Shown here: piece by piece, positions 36,582-48,158 of the stretch
Layout of the letters: every line of letters begins with the position of its first letter
How positions within the stretch are numbered: position 1 is the first letter of the stretch
Source: Spirochaetota bacterium
Lineage (GTDB): Bacteria > Spirochaetota > UBA4802 > UBA5368
DNA: 64,000 bases
NCBI GenBank assembly: GCA_035477215.1
Contig: DATIKU010000058.1
Location: 124,001 to 188,000 of the forward strand
Direction of reading: 5' to 3'
The notes under the pieces: model-generated
What the model was told of the DNA's origin: nothing
The model's database searches: none
What the model saw: only the letters and a program-made list of their open reading frames with translations
Translations under genes and position numbers: made by a program

Positions 36582-38264
36582 CTAAGTGGAATGCCTGTCC
36601 CGATATTCCTTCGGAGTCAGTTTCATCACCTTGAGGAACGCCCGGTTGAAGGTAGCGATGCTCTCGAAACCGGCCGAAAAGGCGATCTGCACTATGCTGC
36701 TATCGGTGTTTTTTAAATCGTAAACGACTTTTCCGATCCTGAGTTCGTTGATGTATTCGCTGATCTTTTTACCCGTATACATCCTGAAAAACCTGCCCAG
36801 GCTGTCGGGGTGCATGCTGAGCGAAGCGGCAAGCCCTTCGCGGGAGATATCCGACGTAAAGTTTTCACCGATATACACCAGAGATCTTTTTATCTTCTCT
36901 TCAGTAACCGGGGTGATGGTCGTCTTCCGCACCGGGCGGATGGTTTCCCGTACCCTCTTGTAAAGGAGAGCGTTTTCAATGGCGTTCGAGGTCGCTTCGA
37001 GAAACGCCCTGAGCAACGAAACATCGTCATCAACGAAACCGCCACCGTCCCTGTCCCGACGGAGATATATGACCCCGATGCATACTCCCCGGCCGCGGAC
37101 TGGAAGATAGAGCTCGTTTCCGTGCGTTGCAGAGATCATCTCCACTTTCTTCGCTTCAATCATTTCGTTTTTCGCCGCTTCGCGCACCATCCTTTCAGAA
37201 ACCCTGAGCGATTCACCGGGAAGCCGAAACTCGGAAATGATTGCCGGCACGCCCCTGTCACCGATGATATAGAACCGACCTGCGACGGAACCGGACGTCT
37301 CCGCGGCCTTCTCCACTATGCGCCGCAACAGCTCATCCGGATTTGAGAGGACGGCGATATCCCTGCTCATGGCCGCGATTCCCCGAATGCCGCCTCCGGC
37401 CAGCCGTTCCATTACCCCGGCTCCGCGCCCCGTTGCGCCTGAAGGCGAAAGGTCGGAAAGCGTCTGGGCGCACAGGTTCATTCCCACCTCTCTGAAAAAG
37501 ACCTCGATGGTTTTTTCATCGACCTTTTTTTCAAGTGTCGCGTTGAGTTCGGCCACCTCATTGTGAAGATCGACGAAGGTATTCAGCAGGCCGTAACTCA
37601 TCGAAAGAATTATGAGCATGTAGGCGTATTCAAGTACGTAAACACCGGGGTATACAGCGGCACCCACAAGCGCGTCGTTGAGCGCCGCACAGAAAAATAT
37701 CAGGAACGAGAGGAGTATCGGACGAAGGTGGCGGCTTCCAGTTCCGGCGAAGTGGCGAACGAGGATAACCATCAGGAAGACCGAAAGAGCTATCATCGAG
37801 GCGTACTGGACCGAATACAGCGGACCAGGGCTCGCTTCGAAATAGCTTACGCGCGCTATGTCCGCGAACGAAACATGCTTTATCGACGGCCCCTCCGGTG
37901 ATAGCGTCAGCGGTCCCCGGATCGCCATGCCGGCGATAGAGAGAAGGAAAAACCATGCGGTTGATACGATAAACGGACGCCGCGAATGATACCGTGTAAA
38001 GTAAAAGATGAACCAGGCGATTGAAACGGAAAACAGGCAGAGGCTCGCAAACTGCAGGCGCTGCCAGGTCATGCCGTCTTCTACGGACCGGGCCCCGTAG
38101 AGTCCCGCGCAGAACACATCGTACAACCCGATGCTCAGACAGGTGAGAGAGAAGAACAGGTTTTCTTTCTGATCCTTCAGCCGTACAAACACGACCAGAT
38201 AATAAAGCCCGACGTAGAAACATACCGTCGCCATCAGTAAAACGGGAAAAGACGCTGCATTCAT
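36582..38264 (-). CDS. Membrane-bound AraC-type regulator with GAF domain
   Basis: 560 residues: seven N-terminal membrane segments (about 5-225, similar to the 7TM region of sensor kinases), a short coiled coil with LNATLEKKVDEKTIE, a GAF domain (about 300-440; YLPVRGRGVCIGVIYLRRD), and a C-terminal AraC/XylS DNA-binding domain with two helix-turn-helix motifs (SREGLAASLSMHPDSLGRFF and SSIVQIAFSAGFESIATFNR). There is no kinase module, so sensor and transcription factor are one protein. It is directly upstream of the FGGY kinase operon in the same orientation, which it probably controls. The signal may be membrane- or GAF-detected. Confidence 0.85.
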   Translation of the reverse strand: MNAASFPVLLMATVCFYVGLYYLVVFVRLKDQKENLFFSLTCLSIGLYDVFCAGLYGARSVEDGMTWQRLQFASLCLFSVSIAWFIFYFTRYHSRRPFIVSTAWFFLLSIAGMAIRGPLTLSPEGPSIKHVSFADIARVSYFEASPGPLYSVQYASMIALSVFLMVILVRHFAGTGSRHLRPILLSFLIFFCAALNDALVGAAVYPGVYVLEYAYMLIILSMSYGLLNTFVDLHNEVAELNATLEKKVDEKTIEVFFREVGMNLCAQTLSDLSPSGATGRGAGVMERLAGGGIRGIAAMSRDIAVLSNPDELLRRIVEKAAETSGSVAGRFYIIGDRGVPAIISEFRLPGESLRVSERMVREAAKNEMIEAKKVEMISATHGNELYLPVRGRGVCIGVIYLRRDRDGGGFVDDDVSLLRAFLEATSNAIENALLYKRVRETIRPVRKTTITPVTEEKIKRSLVYIGENFTSDISREGLAASLSMHPDSLGRFFRMYTGKKISEYINELRIGKVVYDLKNTDSSIVQIAFSAGFESIATFNRAFLKVMKLTPKEYRDRHST

Positions 38265-38306
38265 ATAGTATCCGCGCCCTTTAGGCCTTCTGCGAGCGGG
38301 TTACAT

Positions 38307-39017
38307 TTAATATATCACGCGGTTGTCCATCTCGTTTGTATCGTCGGACTTGCGTGGGAAATGACGGGCAAGTTCGGCCCCGCATTTCTCGATCACCGAA
38401 GTAACGGCACCGCCGGTACGCCCCTCGCGGATTCCCGTCGCGAGTTCGGCGGAAAGTTCCTCCCAGAAATGGGCTGGAATTTTATCATTGATTCCGCGGT
38501 CACCAAGGATCCAGACCCTGTGTTCGCGCAATGAGATATAAATCAGAATTCCCGTTTCATCCCTCGTCCGATACAGCCCTTTTTCGTAAAAAGCCCGAAC
38601 CGCCCCCTCGCGCACGGCCTCCCCGAGCCTGGCTTTCGAAACAAAAAGAAGCTTTAGCCCCGGAAGCTTCAGTAACAGATACTTCCAGACATAATAAAAC
38701 AGGGAAAGAAGGGGTATGAATGTCCAGACCGAAACCTGGGTCGCGCTTGCCGTCAGCAACTGAGGCATGAATCCCGACGCACCGTCCGCCCAGAAAGTTC
38801 CATGAAGCATAAGCGCTCGTACGAGCATTTCGGCAGTCAGCGCACTGAGGACGCCAAATACCACCGCCCCGAGCATTGCTGCCTCGCGATACAGCGCACT
38901 CTCATCGGTGATCATCAGGACGACCTCTCCTGAGGTTTTCGACTCCGCGGCGTATATGGTCTCTTCGATCGCCTTGCTCTCGGATTTACTGAAGAAGTCT
39001 TTTGCATTCCTGTTCAT
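38307..39017 (-). CDS. TPM-domain membrane protein
   Basis: 236 residues. An N-terminal TPM-type segment (IEETIYAAESKTSGEVVLMIT), two hydrophobic regions (LGAVVFGVLSALTAEMLVRAL and FIPLLSLFYYVWKYLLLKL) and the second half of the domain (DETGILIYISLREHRVWILGDRGIN) make a split TPM layout, often found as a second partner of LemA/TPM clusters. TAAGG precedes the ATG at 39015-39017. It is 12 bases after the Gly-rich TPM gene. Function unknown; likely in envelope maintenance. Confidence 0.8.
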   Translation of the reverse strand: MNRNAKDFFSKSESKAIEETIYAAESKTSGEVVLMITDESALYREAAMLGAVVFGVLSALTAEMLVRALMLHGTFWADGASGFMPQLLTASATQVSVWTFIPLLSLFYYVWKYLLLKLPGLKLLFVSKARLGEAVREGAVRAFYEKGLYRTRDETGILIYISLREHRVWILGDRGINDKIPAHFWEELSAELATGIREGRTGGAVTSVIEKCGAELARHFPRKSDDTNEMDNRVIY

Positions 39018-39029
39018 TGCCTTACCCCC

Positions 39030-39902
39030 TCACCAGCTGCCCGAAGCGCCGCCGCCGCCGAAACCGCCACCGCCGCCGGAGAATCCACCGCCGCCGAAAC
39101 TGCCCGAGCCCCCTCCGAAACCGCCGAATCCACCACTCGAAAAACCGCCTCTTCCGGATCCCCTGGGCATTGAGCTCATCATAAGACCGAAAAGGAACCC
39201 CACAACGGCGAGGATTGCACCGGGAATAATTGAAATCCCTCCAACCAGTAAAAGCGCCCCCAGAGGCAGACCGACCGCTCCGGACACTCCCCCAAGTATC
39301 TTCGAGATACCCCCAAGCACCGAGGTGATTACAAAAAACGCCACCAGGAGCATAAACGCCGGCGAACCGCCCTTGCTCCTGCGTTCTGTGGACTTCGGCT
39401 CAGGGGCGACGTACTCGCCCTTTACCGTCCCGACAATGGCGTTGACACCCGCCAGGATACCACCGTCGAAATCGCCCTTTTTGAGCAGCGGAACGATCTC
39501 GTGGCGAATAATACGTCCCGACATGAGGTCGGTGAGTTTTCCCTCAAGCCCTCTCCCGACCTCTATCCGCACCGTGCGTTCCTCGAGCGCAACAATTAGG
39601 ATCGCTCCGTTGTCGAGCCCCTTCAGCCCTATCTTCCACTGTTCCGCGACCTTGATTCCGAATTCCTCGATGGGCGCCCCATCTATGGATTTCATCGTAA
39701 GCACCACCACCTGGGTGGAGTCGGACAGTTCGAGCCCGGCCAGCGACGATTCGATTATCGATTCGGTTTCGGGCGAAATGATCCCGGCGTAGTCGTTGAC
39801 CCTGCCGGCGAGGCGGGGGACTTCCAGCGCCGACAACGCCGCAGCATAGACGAGCAGCAGGACCGCCGCGCTCAGCGCATGTACTCGGATTCGGAGGCGC
39901 AT
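39030..39902 (-). CDS. Secreted TPM-domain protein with Gly-rich tail (YgcG-like)
   Basis: 290 residues: signal peptide (VHALSAAVLLLVYAAALSALE), TPM domain (about 28-150; VPRLAGRVNDYAGIISPETE and DNGAILIVALEERTVRIEVG), two membrane segments (about 178-235) and a C-terminal low-complexity tail of almost pure Gly, Ser and Phe ending GGGGASGSW. This domain order is that of YgcG proteins, which are found with LemA. The gene starts 6 bases after the lemA stop and is 12 bases ahead of the next TPM gene. In plants TPM aids photosystem repair; in bacteria the role is unclear. Confidence 0.87.
   Translation of the reverse strand: MRLRIRVHALSAAVLLLVYAAALSALEVPRLAGRVNDYAGIISPETESIIESSLAGLELSDSTQVVVLTMKSIDGAPIEEFGIKVAEQWKIGLKGLDNGAILIVALEERTVRIEVGRGLEGKLTDLMSGRIIRHEIVPLLKKGDFDGGILAGVNAIVGTVKGEYVAPEPKSTERRSKGGSPAFMLLVAFFVITSVLGGISKILGGVSGAVGLPLGALLLVGGISIIPGAILAVVGFLFGLMMSSMPRGSGRGGFSSGGFGGFGGGSGSFGGGGFSGGGGGFGGGGASGSW
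39045..39160 (-). repeat. Low-complexity Gly-rich coding repeat
   Basis: GGC/GGT/GGA-rich stretch coding the tail of the secreted TPM protein. The opposite strand reads as a run of proline codons, explaining a long antisense frame there. No exact unit is repeated. Confidence 0.8.
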
Positions 39903-39908
39903 GACGGC

Positions 39909-40496
39909 CTACTCGAACTGTACCTTGGGCGCGGTCTTCGCTCCCTCTTCCGCCTTGAACGGTTCCTTGCGCTCGAGGCGCAGTAACAGTTTGTTGGTAA
40001 GCGAGTTGGGAAATACGCGGATACTCGTATTGAAATCCTGGACCGACTGGTTGTAGCGCACCCTTGCGACATTAATCCTGTTTTCCGTGCCTTCGAGCTG
40101 ATTTTGCAGATCAAGGAAGTTCTGATTGGCCTTGAGGTCCGGGTAGCGCTCCATTACCACCATGAGCCGGGAAAGGGCGCTCGAGAGCGCGCCCTGGGCC
40201 TGCTGGAATTGCGTAAAAATCTGGGGATTATTAAGCAAATCTTTAGACATCTGAATGGTGCCCACTTTGGCCCTGGCCTCGGTTACCGCAATCAGTGTTT
40301 CTTTTTCATGCTTTGCATACGCCTTTACGGTTTGCACCAGGTTGGGGACGAGGTCCATTCTGCGCTGATATGCCGCTTCCACGTCTCCCCATGCGGCGAA
40401 AACCGCCTCTTCCTGCGCCTGCATGGTATTGTAACCGCAGCCGGCCGCCGACCCCGCTACCAACCCTATCAGTACATATGAAAGAAATCGCTTCAT
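39909..40496 (-). CDS. lemA: LemA family protein
   Basis: 195 residues. The N-terminus [20 protein letters not shown] has a lipobox-like end (GSAAGC), so it may be a lipoprotein. The LemA core has [38 protein letters not shown] (helical bundle), [21 protein letters not shown] and [19 protein letters not shown], then [15 protein letters not shown] lies 4 bases before the ATG at 40494-40496, so the longer frame from 40556 is not used. It leads a lemA-TPM-TPM operon. Biochemical role is unknown. Confidence 0.92.
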   Translation of the reverse strand: MKRFLSYVLIGLVAGSAAGCGYNTMQAQEEAVFAAWGDVEAAYQRRMDLVPNLVQTVKAYAKHEKETLIAVTEARAKVGTIQMSKDLLNNPQIFTQFQQAQGALSSALSRLMVVMERYPDLKANQNFLDLQNQLEGTENRINVARVRYNQSVQDFNTSIRVFPNSLTNKLLLRLERKEPFKAEEGAKTAPKVQFE

Positions 40497-40700
40497 AGTG
40501 CCTCCGTAAATCGTAGAATAATTATCGGGCAGTCGCGTAACCGGCAAATCGCCCACTGTATTTTAACTCGACAGGACCGTGGAATACGATTTTCAGACGC
40601 ACAACATGCCTGTACTATTAGTGTCTGTTCTTGAAACTGGTTACATACGGGGGATGATAACGGCGGTGAATACAAGGGCAAGCATAAATTAATTTATATT

Positions 40701-43538
40701 TTATACCTTCGGCCAGGTTCTGTCGTTGTTCTGCAGTGTTTCCTTGATTACCAAATGAAGCACCGTACTGAGGTCCTCCACCCGGTATGGTTTTACCACA
40801 ACGCCTCTGAAACCGTATTCCCGGTAGTTCGCCATAATCGGATCATTCGAGTACCCGCTCGATACGATCGCCCTGACATCGGGATCGATTTCCAATAAAT
40901 GTTTGATGCTCACTTTCCCGCCGGCGCCCCCCTGGACCGTCAGATCCATTATTACCGCATCGAACCGATTCCCGGATTCCAACGCACGACGGTACATTTC
41001 CACAGCTACGTCCCCATTTATCGCAAAATCAGCATCATATCCGAGCGCGTCGAGCAGCCTTCCCGCGATATCGAGAATATGCTCCTCATCATCCATTATC
41101 AGCACTCTGCCCTTTCCCCGTATAATGCCCTTCGCGCCCTGATCTTTCGGCACCTCGCGGCCGACCACAGTCGGGAGATAAAACACGATTTCGGCGCCTC
41201 CCTCCCGGTGGGACCCCGCCGAAATAAAACCTCCGTGTTTTCGAATTATATTGAAGCTGCTCGCCAGCCCGAGACCGGTGCCGTTTGCTTTGGTAGTAAA
41301 ATACGGGTCGAACACCTTTTTCATGTGGTCGGGTGGTATGCCGCCACCCTCGTCCGCAATCGAAACCATCACGTAGAAGCCGGGCTCAAGCGGTATGGCC
41401 TCTCCCGCAATTATTTCGCGATTCCGGGCCTCCACCCAAATCGTGCCTCCATCCGGCATGGCCTGAATCGCATTAATCGAGATATTGTTAATCACCTGGC
41501 CGAGCTGTCCCTCGTCAACCTCCACCATGGAGAGATCATTCTGAATTGAAAACTCCCCGCGCACCTGCGAACCGGTGAGTACTAAGTTGACGGTTTCAAT
41601 CAGGAGCTTCCCGATATCAACAATGGATCGTACCGGCTCCCCTCCGCGGGCGAACGTAAGTAGCTGCTGCGTGAGGTTGCGCGCTCTATAAGAAGCCGCC
41701 TCGGCCTCGGAGAGGATTCTGTATATCCTCTCGCTTTCCGGCGTTATCATCTTGGCCAGGGTGATATTGCCAAGTATCACCGTCAACACGTTGTTGAAAT
41801 CGTGCGCAATACCGCCGGCGAGCACTCCGAGCGACTCGATCCTGCTCGATTTAATGATCTCCTCTCCGAGCATCTGGCGCTCGGTAATATCCCGAAACGC
41901 CACAACCATTCCCATAACCCTGCTCGCTTTATCCGCGACCGGAGAGATGTCGTATTCGATGACGCGTTCAATACCGTCTGAAACGGGTATGTTCCCTTTG
42001 CCGGAGGATTCGTATCCATTGCCCCCCCGTGCAATAACCGGGGCAAGCAGATCGAGCGCAGAATGGTCCGGACCGGCGAATCGCAATACCGATCCCACTT
42101 TAAGGCCCAATGCTTCCGACAGGGGCATTGCCGTAATTTTCTCCGCGGCCCTGTTCATCAATACCACCCTGCCTTCAAGGTCGGTGGTGATGACGCCTTC
42201 CCCGATCGAACGAAGCGTTACCGAAAGACGCTCGCGCTCTTCATCGAGACGCCTGTTAAGATATAAAAGGTTATCCTGGCTGTGCATGAGTTCGTTCTTG
42301 ATCGCATTTATGCTGTCGGCCAGACCAAGTGAAACAAGGATTACCAGCATCGCGGTGGAAAAGTGAACGCCCCATATGGTGATTATATTATCGCTGATGA
42401 GACCGAATCCCCGCATATTCGTAACTACGGCGACCGCAAGCAGCATGCCCGCTCCGATCAGAAAAAACCGCGCAGGTCTGAAACCACGCATGGCTGTCAG
42501 CAGGCCGCTGTAAATGAGCAACAGGAGGACTATGGTATTGATCGCGATGAACCAGATGTCGCCCGGCAGCGGCAGGTGCGCCATCTTGAAAACAATCCTG
42601 ACGATGTAAAGAACGGCGATGGATAGCAGGACCCTGCCTATTTTCGGGAGGAAATCGCGAAGACGCAGATAGTAATTGAAAAGCAATATCCCCGTTAGAT
42701 AGGACAGCGAAGAAAGCACCTGTAGCGAAATTGACTTCCACCACGTACTCTCCGGCCACAGGTACTGTAAGGCAAGACCGTCGAAATCGAGCCTGTAGAG
42801 GGCGATCGCTCCGATAAATGCCCCGTTGAGAAGATAGGTATAATCCTTTATTGAAATCCACAGCAGCAGACTGTAAAGGACCATGGCGGCGAGCAAACCG
42901 GTAAAAATCCAATATATCGGCAGTTCCCGTAAGACGTGCCGTTCAAATGATTGCGGATCCCACGCATACAGGTTAAGGCTCAGCGTATTTATACCGGGAT
43001 CGACGCGCAGATGATAGCGGACCGTGCCGGGGGGCTGAACCATGGGGAGCAAAAACTCCCTGAAGTTAATTGGCCGTTTTGCGAACGAAAATTCGTGACC
43101 GGTTGTCAGTATCCGATAACCGTTTTTGCCGGGGATGTAAAGATCCAAACGTTTCGTCCAGGTCTGTGCGAGATGTAACCGCCATTCGATCTCCGCGCGG
43201 GAGTCATTGCGAATGCAGAAGCGCACCCAGAAAACCGATCCGGTGTAACCGATGTTGGGCGGGTCGCCGCGCAGTCGGAAAAAACGCCCGGAAACAGCCG
43301 GTGACGTGACATCGCTGATCGTAAGCGAGCCGTCAGGATCCTCATATACTTCCATCCCCGGATAAATTGCCTTTTTATCAAAGCGCTCGCCGATCGAGAT
43401 CGTTCCATCACCACAATCAAGAGAGTAAACAGCGTCTGTAGATAATAGCAGCAGGGCTAAAACGGCAAGAGTACAAACCACCAGCCTCGCCGCAAGGGCC
43501 GTCATTGAACGTTGCGTGGATATAAGGTCAGGCAGCAT
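40701..43538 (-). CDS. Hybrid histidine kinase with 7TMR-DISM sensor, PAS and receiver
   Basis: 945 residues. Order: signal sequence (about 15-40), extracellular 7TMR-DISM domain (about 45-190), seven membrane segments (about 195-395), PAS domain (SIGEGVITTDLEGRVVLMNRAAE, about 440-555), HisKA with phosphoacceptor GGIAHDFNNVLTVILGN, HATPase (FDPYFTTKANGTGLGLASSF) and a C-terminal receiver domain with RVLIMDDEEHILD and the aspartate in VIMDLTVQGG. It probably autophosphorylates and passes phosphate to its own receiver and then to an unknown partner. No strong ribosome-binding site precedes the ATG at 43536-43538; a second ATG is 33 bases on. No target response regulator is adjacent. Confidence 0.9.
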   Translation of the reverse strand: MLPDLISTQRSMTALAARLVVCTLAVLALLLLSTDAVYSLDCGDGTISIGERFDKKAIYPGMEVYEDPDGSLTISDVTSPAVSGRFFRLRGDPPNIGYTGSVFWVRFCIRNDSRAEIEWRLHLAQTWTKRLDLYIPGKNGYRILTTGHEFSFAKRPINFREFLLPMVQPPGTVRYHLRVDPGINTLSLNLYAWDPQSFERHVLRELPIYWIFTGLLAAMVLYSLLLWISIKDYTYLLNGAFIGAIALYRLDFDGLALQYLWPESTWWKSISLQVLSSLSYLTGILLFNYYLRLRDFLPKIGRVLLSIAVLYIVRIVFKMAHLPLPGDIWFIAINTIVLLLLIYSGLLTAMRGFRPARFFLIGAGMLLAVAVVTNMRGFGLISDNIITIWGVHFSTAMLVILVSLGLADSINAIKNELMHSQDNLLYLNRRLDEERERLSVTLRSIGEGVITTDLEGRVVLMNRAAEKITAMPLSEALGLKVGSVLRFAGPDHSALDLLAPVIARGGNGYESSGKGNIPVSDGIERVIEYDISPVADKASRVMGMVVAFRDITERQMLGEEIIKSSRIESLGVLAGGIAHDFNNVLTVILGNITLAKMITPESERIYRILSEAEAASYRARNLTQQLLTFARGGEPVRSIVDIGKLLIETVNLVLTGSQVRGEFSIQNDLSMVEVDEGQLGQVINNISINAIQAMPDGGTIWVEARNREIIAGEAIPLEPGFYVMVSIADEGGGIPPDHMKKVFDPYFTTKANGTGLGLASSFNIIRKHGGFISAGSHREGGAEIVFYLPTVVGREVPKDQGAKGIIRGKGRVLIMDDEEHILDIAGRLLDALGYDADFAINGDVAVEMYRRALESGNRFDAVIMDLTVQGGAGGKVSIKHLLEIDPDVRAIVSSGYSNDPIMANYREYGFRGVVVKPYRVEDLSTVLHLVIKETLQNNDRTWPKV

Positions 43539-43606
43539 AGCACCCGTATGCTATCCGAATTTTACGCGAATGTCAAGGTGATTTAACGCGGGAGAAACTG
43601 TCTGTT

Positions 43607-45520
43607 TTAATCCTTCGTCCCGCCGCGGGACCACAACCAGAAACCTATCATCACGAACAACGCCACTCCGGGCCAGGCCCCTATTGGTTCCCGGATCAGG
43701 TGGAGGACGTTCGATTTACCCGAAAGCGCCACCGGTATTGCGAGGACGATTCCCATGACCGCCTCACCGGTTATGAATCCCGAAGCCGCCAGGATACCCG
43801 ATTTGCCACCCGCCGTATCGCGGTTTTTCATTCTCTGTGCCAGCAGCGCGACAAGCCCGCCGAGCATTATTACGACGTCGAGCTCGAAAGGCAGATAAAG
43901 CCCCACCGCCACGGCGAGGACCGGCGCACGAAAGGAGGAGCCGCTTTTCTTCAAGAGCAGGTCGGCAATAATACAGGCGACCCCTATTACGGCCCCGGTC
44001 GCGATGATATTCCAGGGCAGGTTTCCGCCGAATACCCCCTCCGCCACGCTCTGCATGAGCGTGGCCTGCGGGGCGGGAAGCGATTGTGGATGAAGGGCGC
44101 TCCTGGGTCCGAATCCGTAGGCGGCATTGAGCAGGTTCAGCACCGGTCCGATGACCAGGGCGGATGCGAGCACACCGGTTATCTGCATTATCTGAAGCTT
44201 CCATGGCGTGGAACCAAGCACATATCCCGCTTTTAAATCCTGCATGTTGTCGCCCGCGATGGCGGCCGCGCATGCCACCACCGCTCCGATAAGTACCGCC
44301 GAAGCGGGCCCCACGGCCGCTCCCGTGCCGGCCAGCGCGGCAAGAAGCAGGGCCGAGCACAGAACCGTAGCGACCGTGACTCCGGAAACCGGATTGTTCG
44401 AGCTTCCGACAAGTCCGGCCATATAGCCGCCCACCGCCGAAAAAAGAAAGCCGGCGAAAACCATGAGCACCGACATGAAGGTCGTCAGTGATATTGAATG
44501 CATCTCTTTCAGGTAAATAATAAAAACGGGGACTATCATTACGGCAATTCCGAGCAGCACCCATTGAAGCGGGGTGTCCCTTTCGGTGCGCGATTTTTCC
44601 GAGGATGAACCGCCGAAACGGAATGCCTTCCAACTGTCTGAAAATACCGACGTGATTGATTGCCGAAGGCTCACCAGCGCCCACAGACCGCCGACGACCA
44701 TGGCGCCGACGCCCAGAAACCGGATTTTCGTGCTCCAGATCAGATGTCCCAGGTCGAAGGCCGTAACATCGGCGGGGGCTCCATTGATTGCGATATACAG
44801 CGGTATGCCGATCCACCAGCTTATAGCCCCGCCGATAAATATGAGCACGGCGATGTTCATTCCAACAATGTATCCCACCGACAACAGCGCCGGAGAAAGA
44901 TTGACACCGAAGTAAATAAACACTTTGCCGCCTGCAAGCGCGGCCGCTACCGCGGTTTCCTTCCAGATGCTGAAACCCGAACCGAACAGTTTGAACAGGC
45001 CGCCTGCGATTGAGGCCAGCAGAAGCTGGCGGATCGAGCTCCCCCCCCGCGCTCCCGTCTTCAGTACTTCGGCGGTGGCGAGGCCCTCGGGAAACGTGAG
45101 CTTTTGCTCAACGATCAGCGTGCGTCGCAGCGGGATGGTAAACAACACCCCGAGCACTCCTCCCGACGCCGCGATAAAGGTAGTCTCCCAGTAATCAAAC
45201 GTATTCCAATAACCCATGAGCACGAGCGCCGGCATCGTGAAGATCGCGCCGCACGCAAGCGCCTCGCCCGCCGATGCGGCGGTCTGTACCGCGTTATTTT
45301 CGAGAATGTTCGACCGCTTGAAAAGGCCCAGAACCGCCATCGAAACCACGGCGGCCGGTATGGCCGCGGAAACGGTGAGTCCGGCGAAGAGACCGAGATA
45401 GGAATTCGCACCGGCGAGCACAACGGCAAGCACCACGCCGAGAAGCACGCCTTTGAGCGTTATTTCAGGGAGCGTCGTTTCCGGCGGGATATATGGTCCG
45501 GTATCTTCGTTAGGGCGCAT
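43607..45520 (-). CDS. OPT-family oligopeptide transporter
   Basis: Proton-coupled membrane carrier of 637 residues with about 14-16 membrane segments. N-terminal PPETTLPEITLKGVLLGVVLAVVLAGANSYLGLFAGLTVSAAIPAAVVSM is the family opening, and VACAAAIAGDNMQDLKAGYVLGSTPWK is the central conserved stretch, here with the NMQDLK motif typical of bacterial OPT proteins. Oligopeptides or metal chelates are known cargoes. GAGAGG lies 4 bases before the ATG at 45518-45520. It stands between two sensor kinases in the same orientation, but gaps of 68 and 113 bases argue for separate units. Cargo is not evident. Confidence 0.9.
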   Translation of the reverse strand: MRPNEDTGPYIPPETTLPEITLKGVLLGVVLAVVLAGANSYLGLFAGLTVSAAIPAAVVSMAVLGLFKRSNILENNAVQTAASAGEALACGAIFTMPALVLMGYWNTFDYWETTFIAASGGVLGVLFTIPLRRTLIVEQKLTFPEGLATAEVLKTGARGGSSIRQLLLASIAGGLFKLFGSGFSIWKETAVAAALAGGKVFIYFGVNLSPALLSVGYIVGMNIAVLIFIGGAISWWIGIPLYIAINGAPADVTAFDLGHLIWSTKIRFLGVGAMVVGGLWALVSLRQSITSVFSDSWKAFRFGGSSSEKSRTERDTPLQWVLLGIAVMIVPVFIIYLKEMHSISLTTFMSVLMVFAGFLFSAVGGYMAGLVGSSNNPVSGVTVATVLCSALLLAALAGTGAAVGPASAVLIGAVVACAAAIAGDNMQDLKAGYVLGSTPWKLQIMQITGVLASALVIGPVLNLLNAAYGFGPRSALHPQSLPAPQATLMQSVAEGVFGGNLPWNIIATGAVIGVACIIADLLLKKSGSSFRAPVLAVAVGLYLPFELDVVIMLGGLVALLAQRMKNRDTAGGKSGILAASGFITGEAVMGIVLAIPVALSGKSNVLHLIREPIGAWPGVALFVMIGFWLWSRGGTKD

Positions 45521-45633
45521 CGGACCTCTCTACCCGTATTATCGGAGCGCGTCAAGAAGATAATCACCGCTGACGATACAGATCGGGACATGAATCATGT
45601 GCGTTTGAGAATGGTTCAGCGGTATCCGCGATA

Positions 45634-47913
<2,280 letters not shown>

Positions 47914-48158
47914 CTTTTATTCAGAATCCCGGGACCGCGGCAATCCGCCTGGCCGTAAAATCTTCCAACGCCTTACGGGTCATGGCCTTCCGAATCCATC
48001 ATCAGGCGATCGTGTCTTAACAAAAACTTTACTGGGATTTCCGGATAAACTGGTTTTTAAATTGAGTTTTTTACCGGTGTCGGCAAGCCTGTGTCGGCCC
48101 TGTTTTGTCTTCGGCGCTTCATTTTCCGCATCATCATTCAAACGGGGGACCTTCGCGC

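Noticed and set aside
38908-39792. Long plus-strand frame of 294 codons rich in proline
   Set aside because: It is the complement of the Gly-rich TPM gene; proline codons mirror glycine codons, with no ribosome-binding site.
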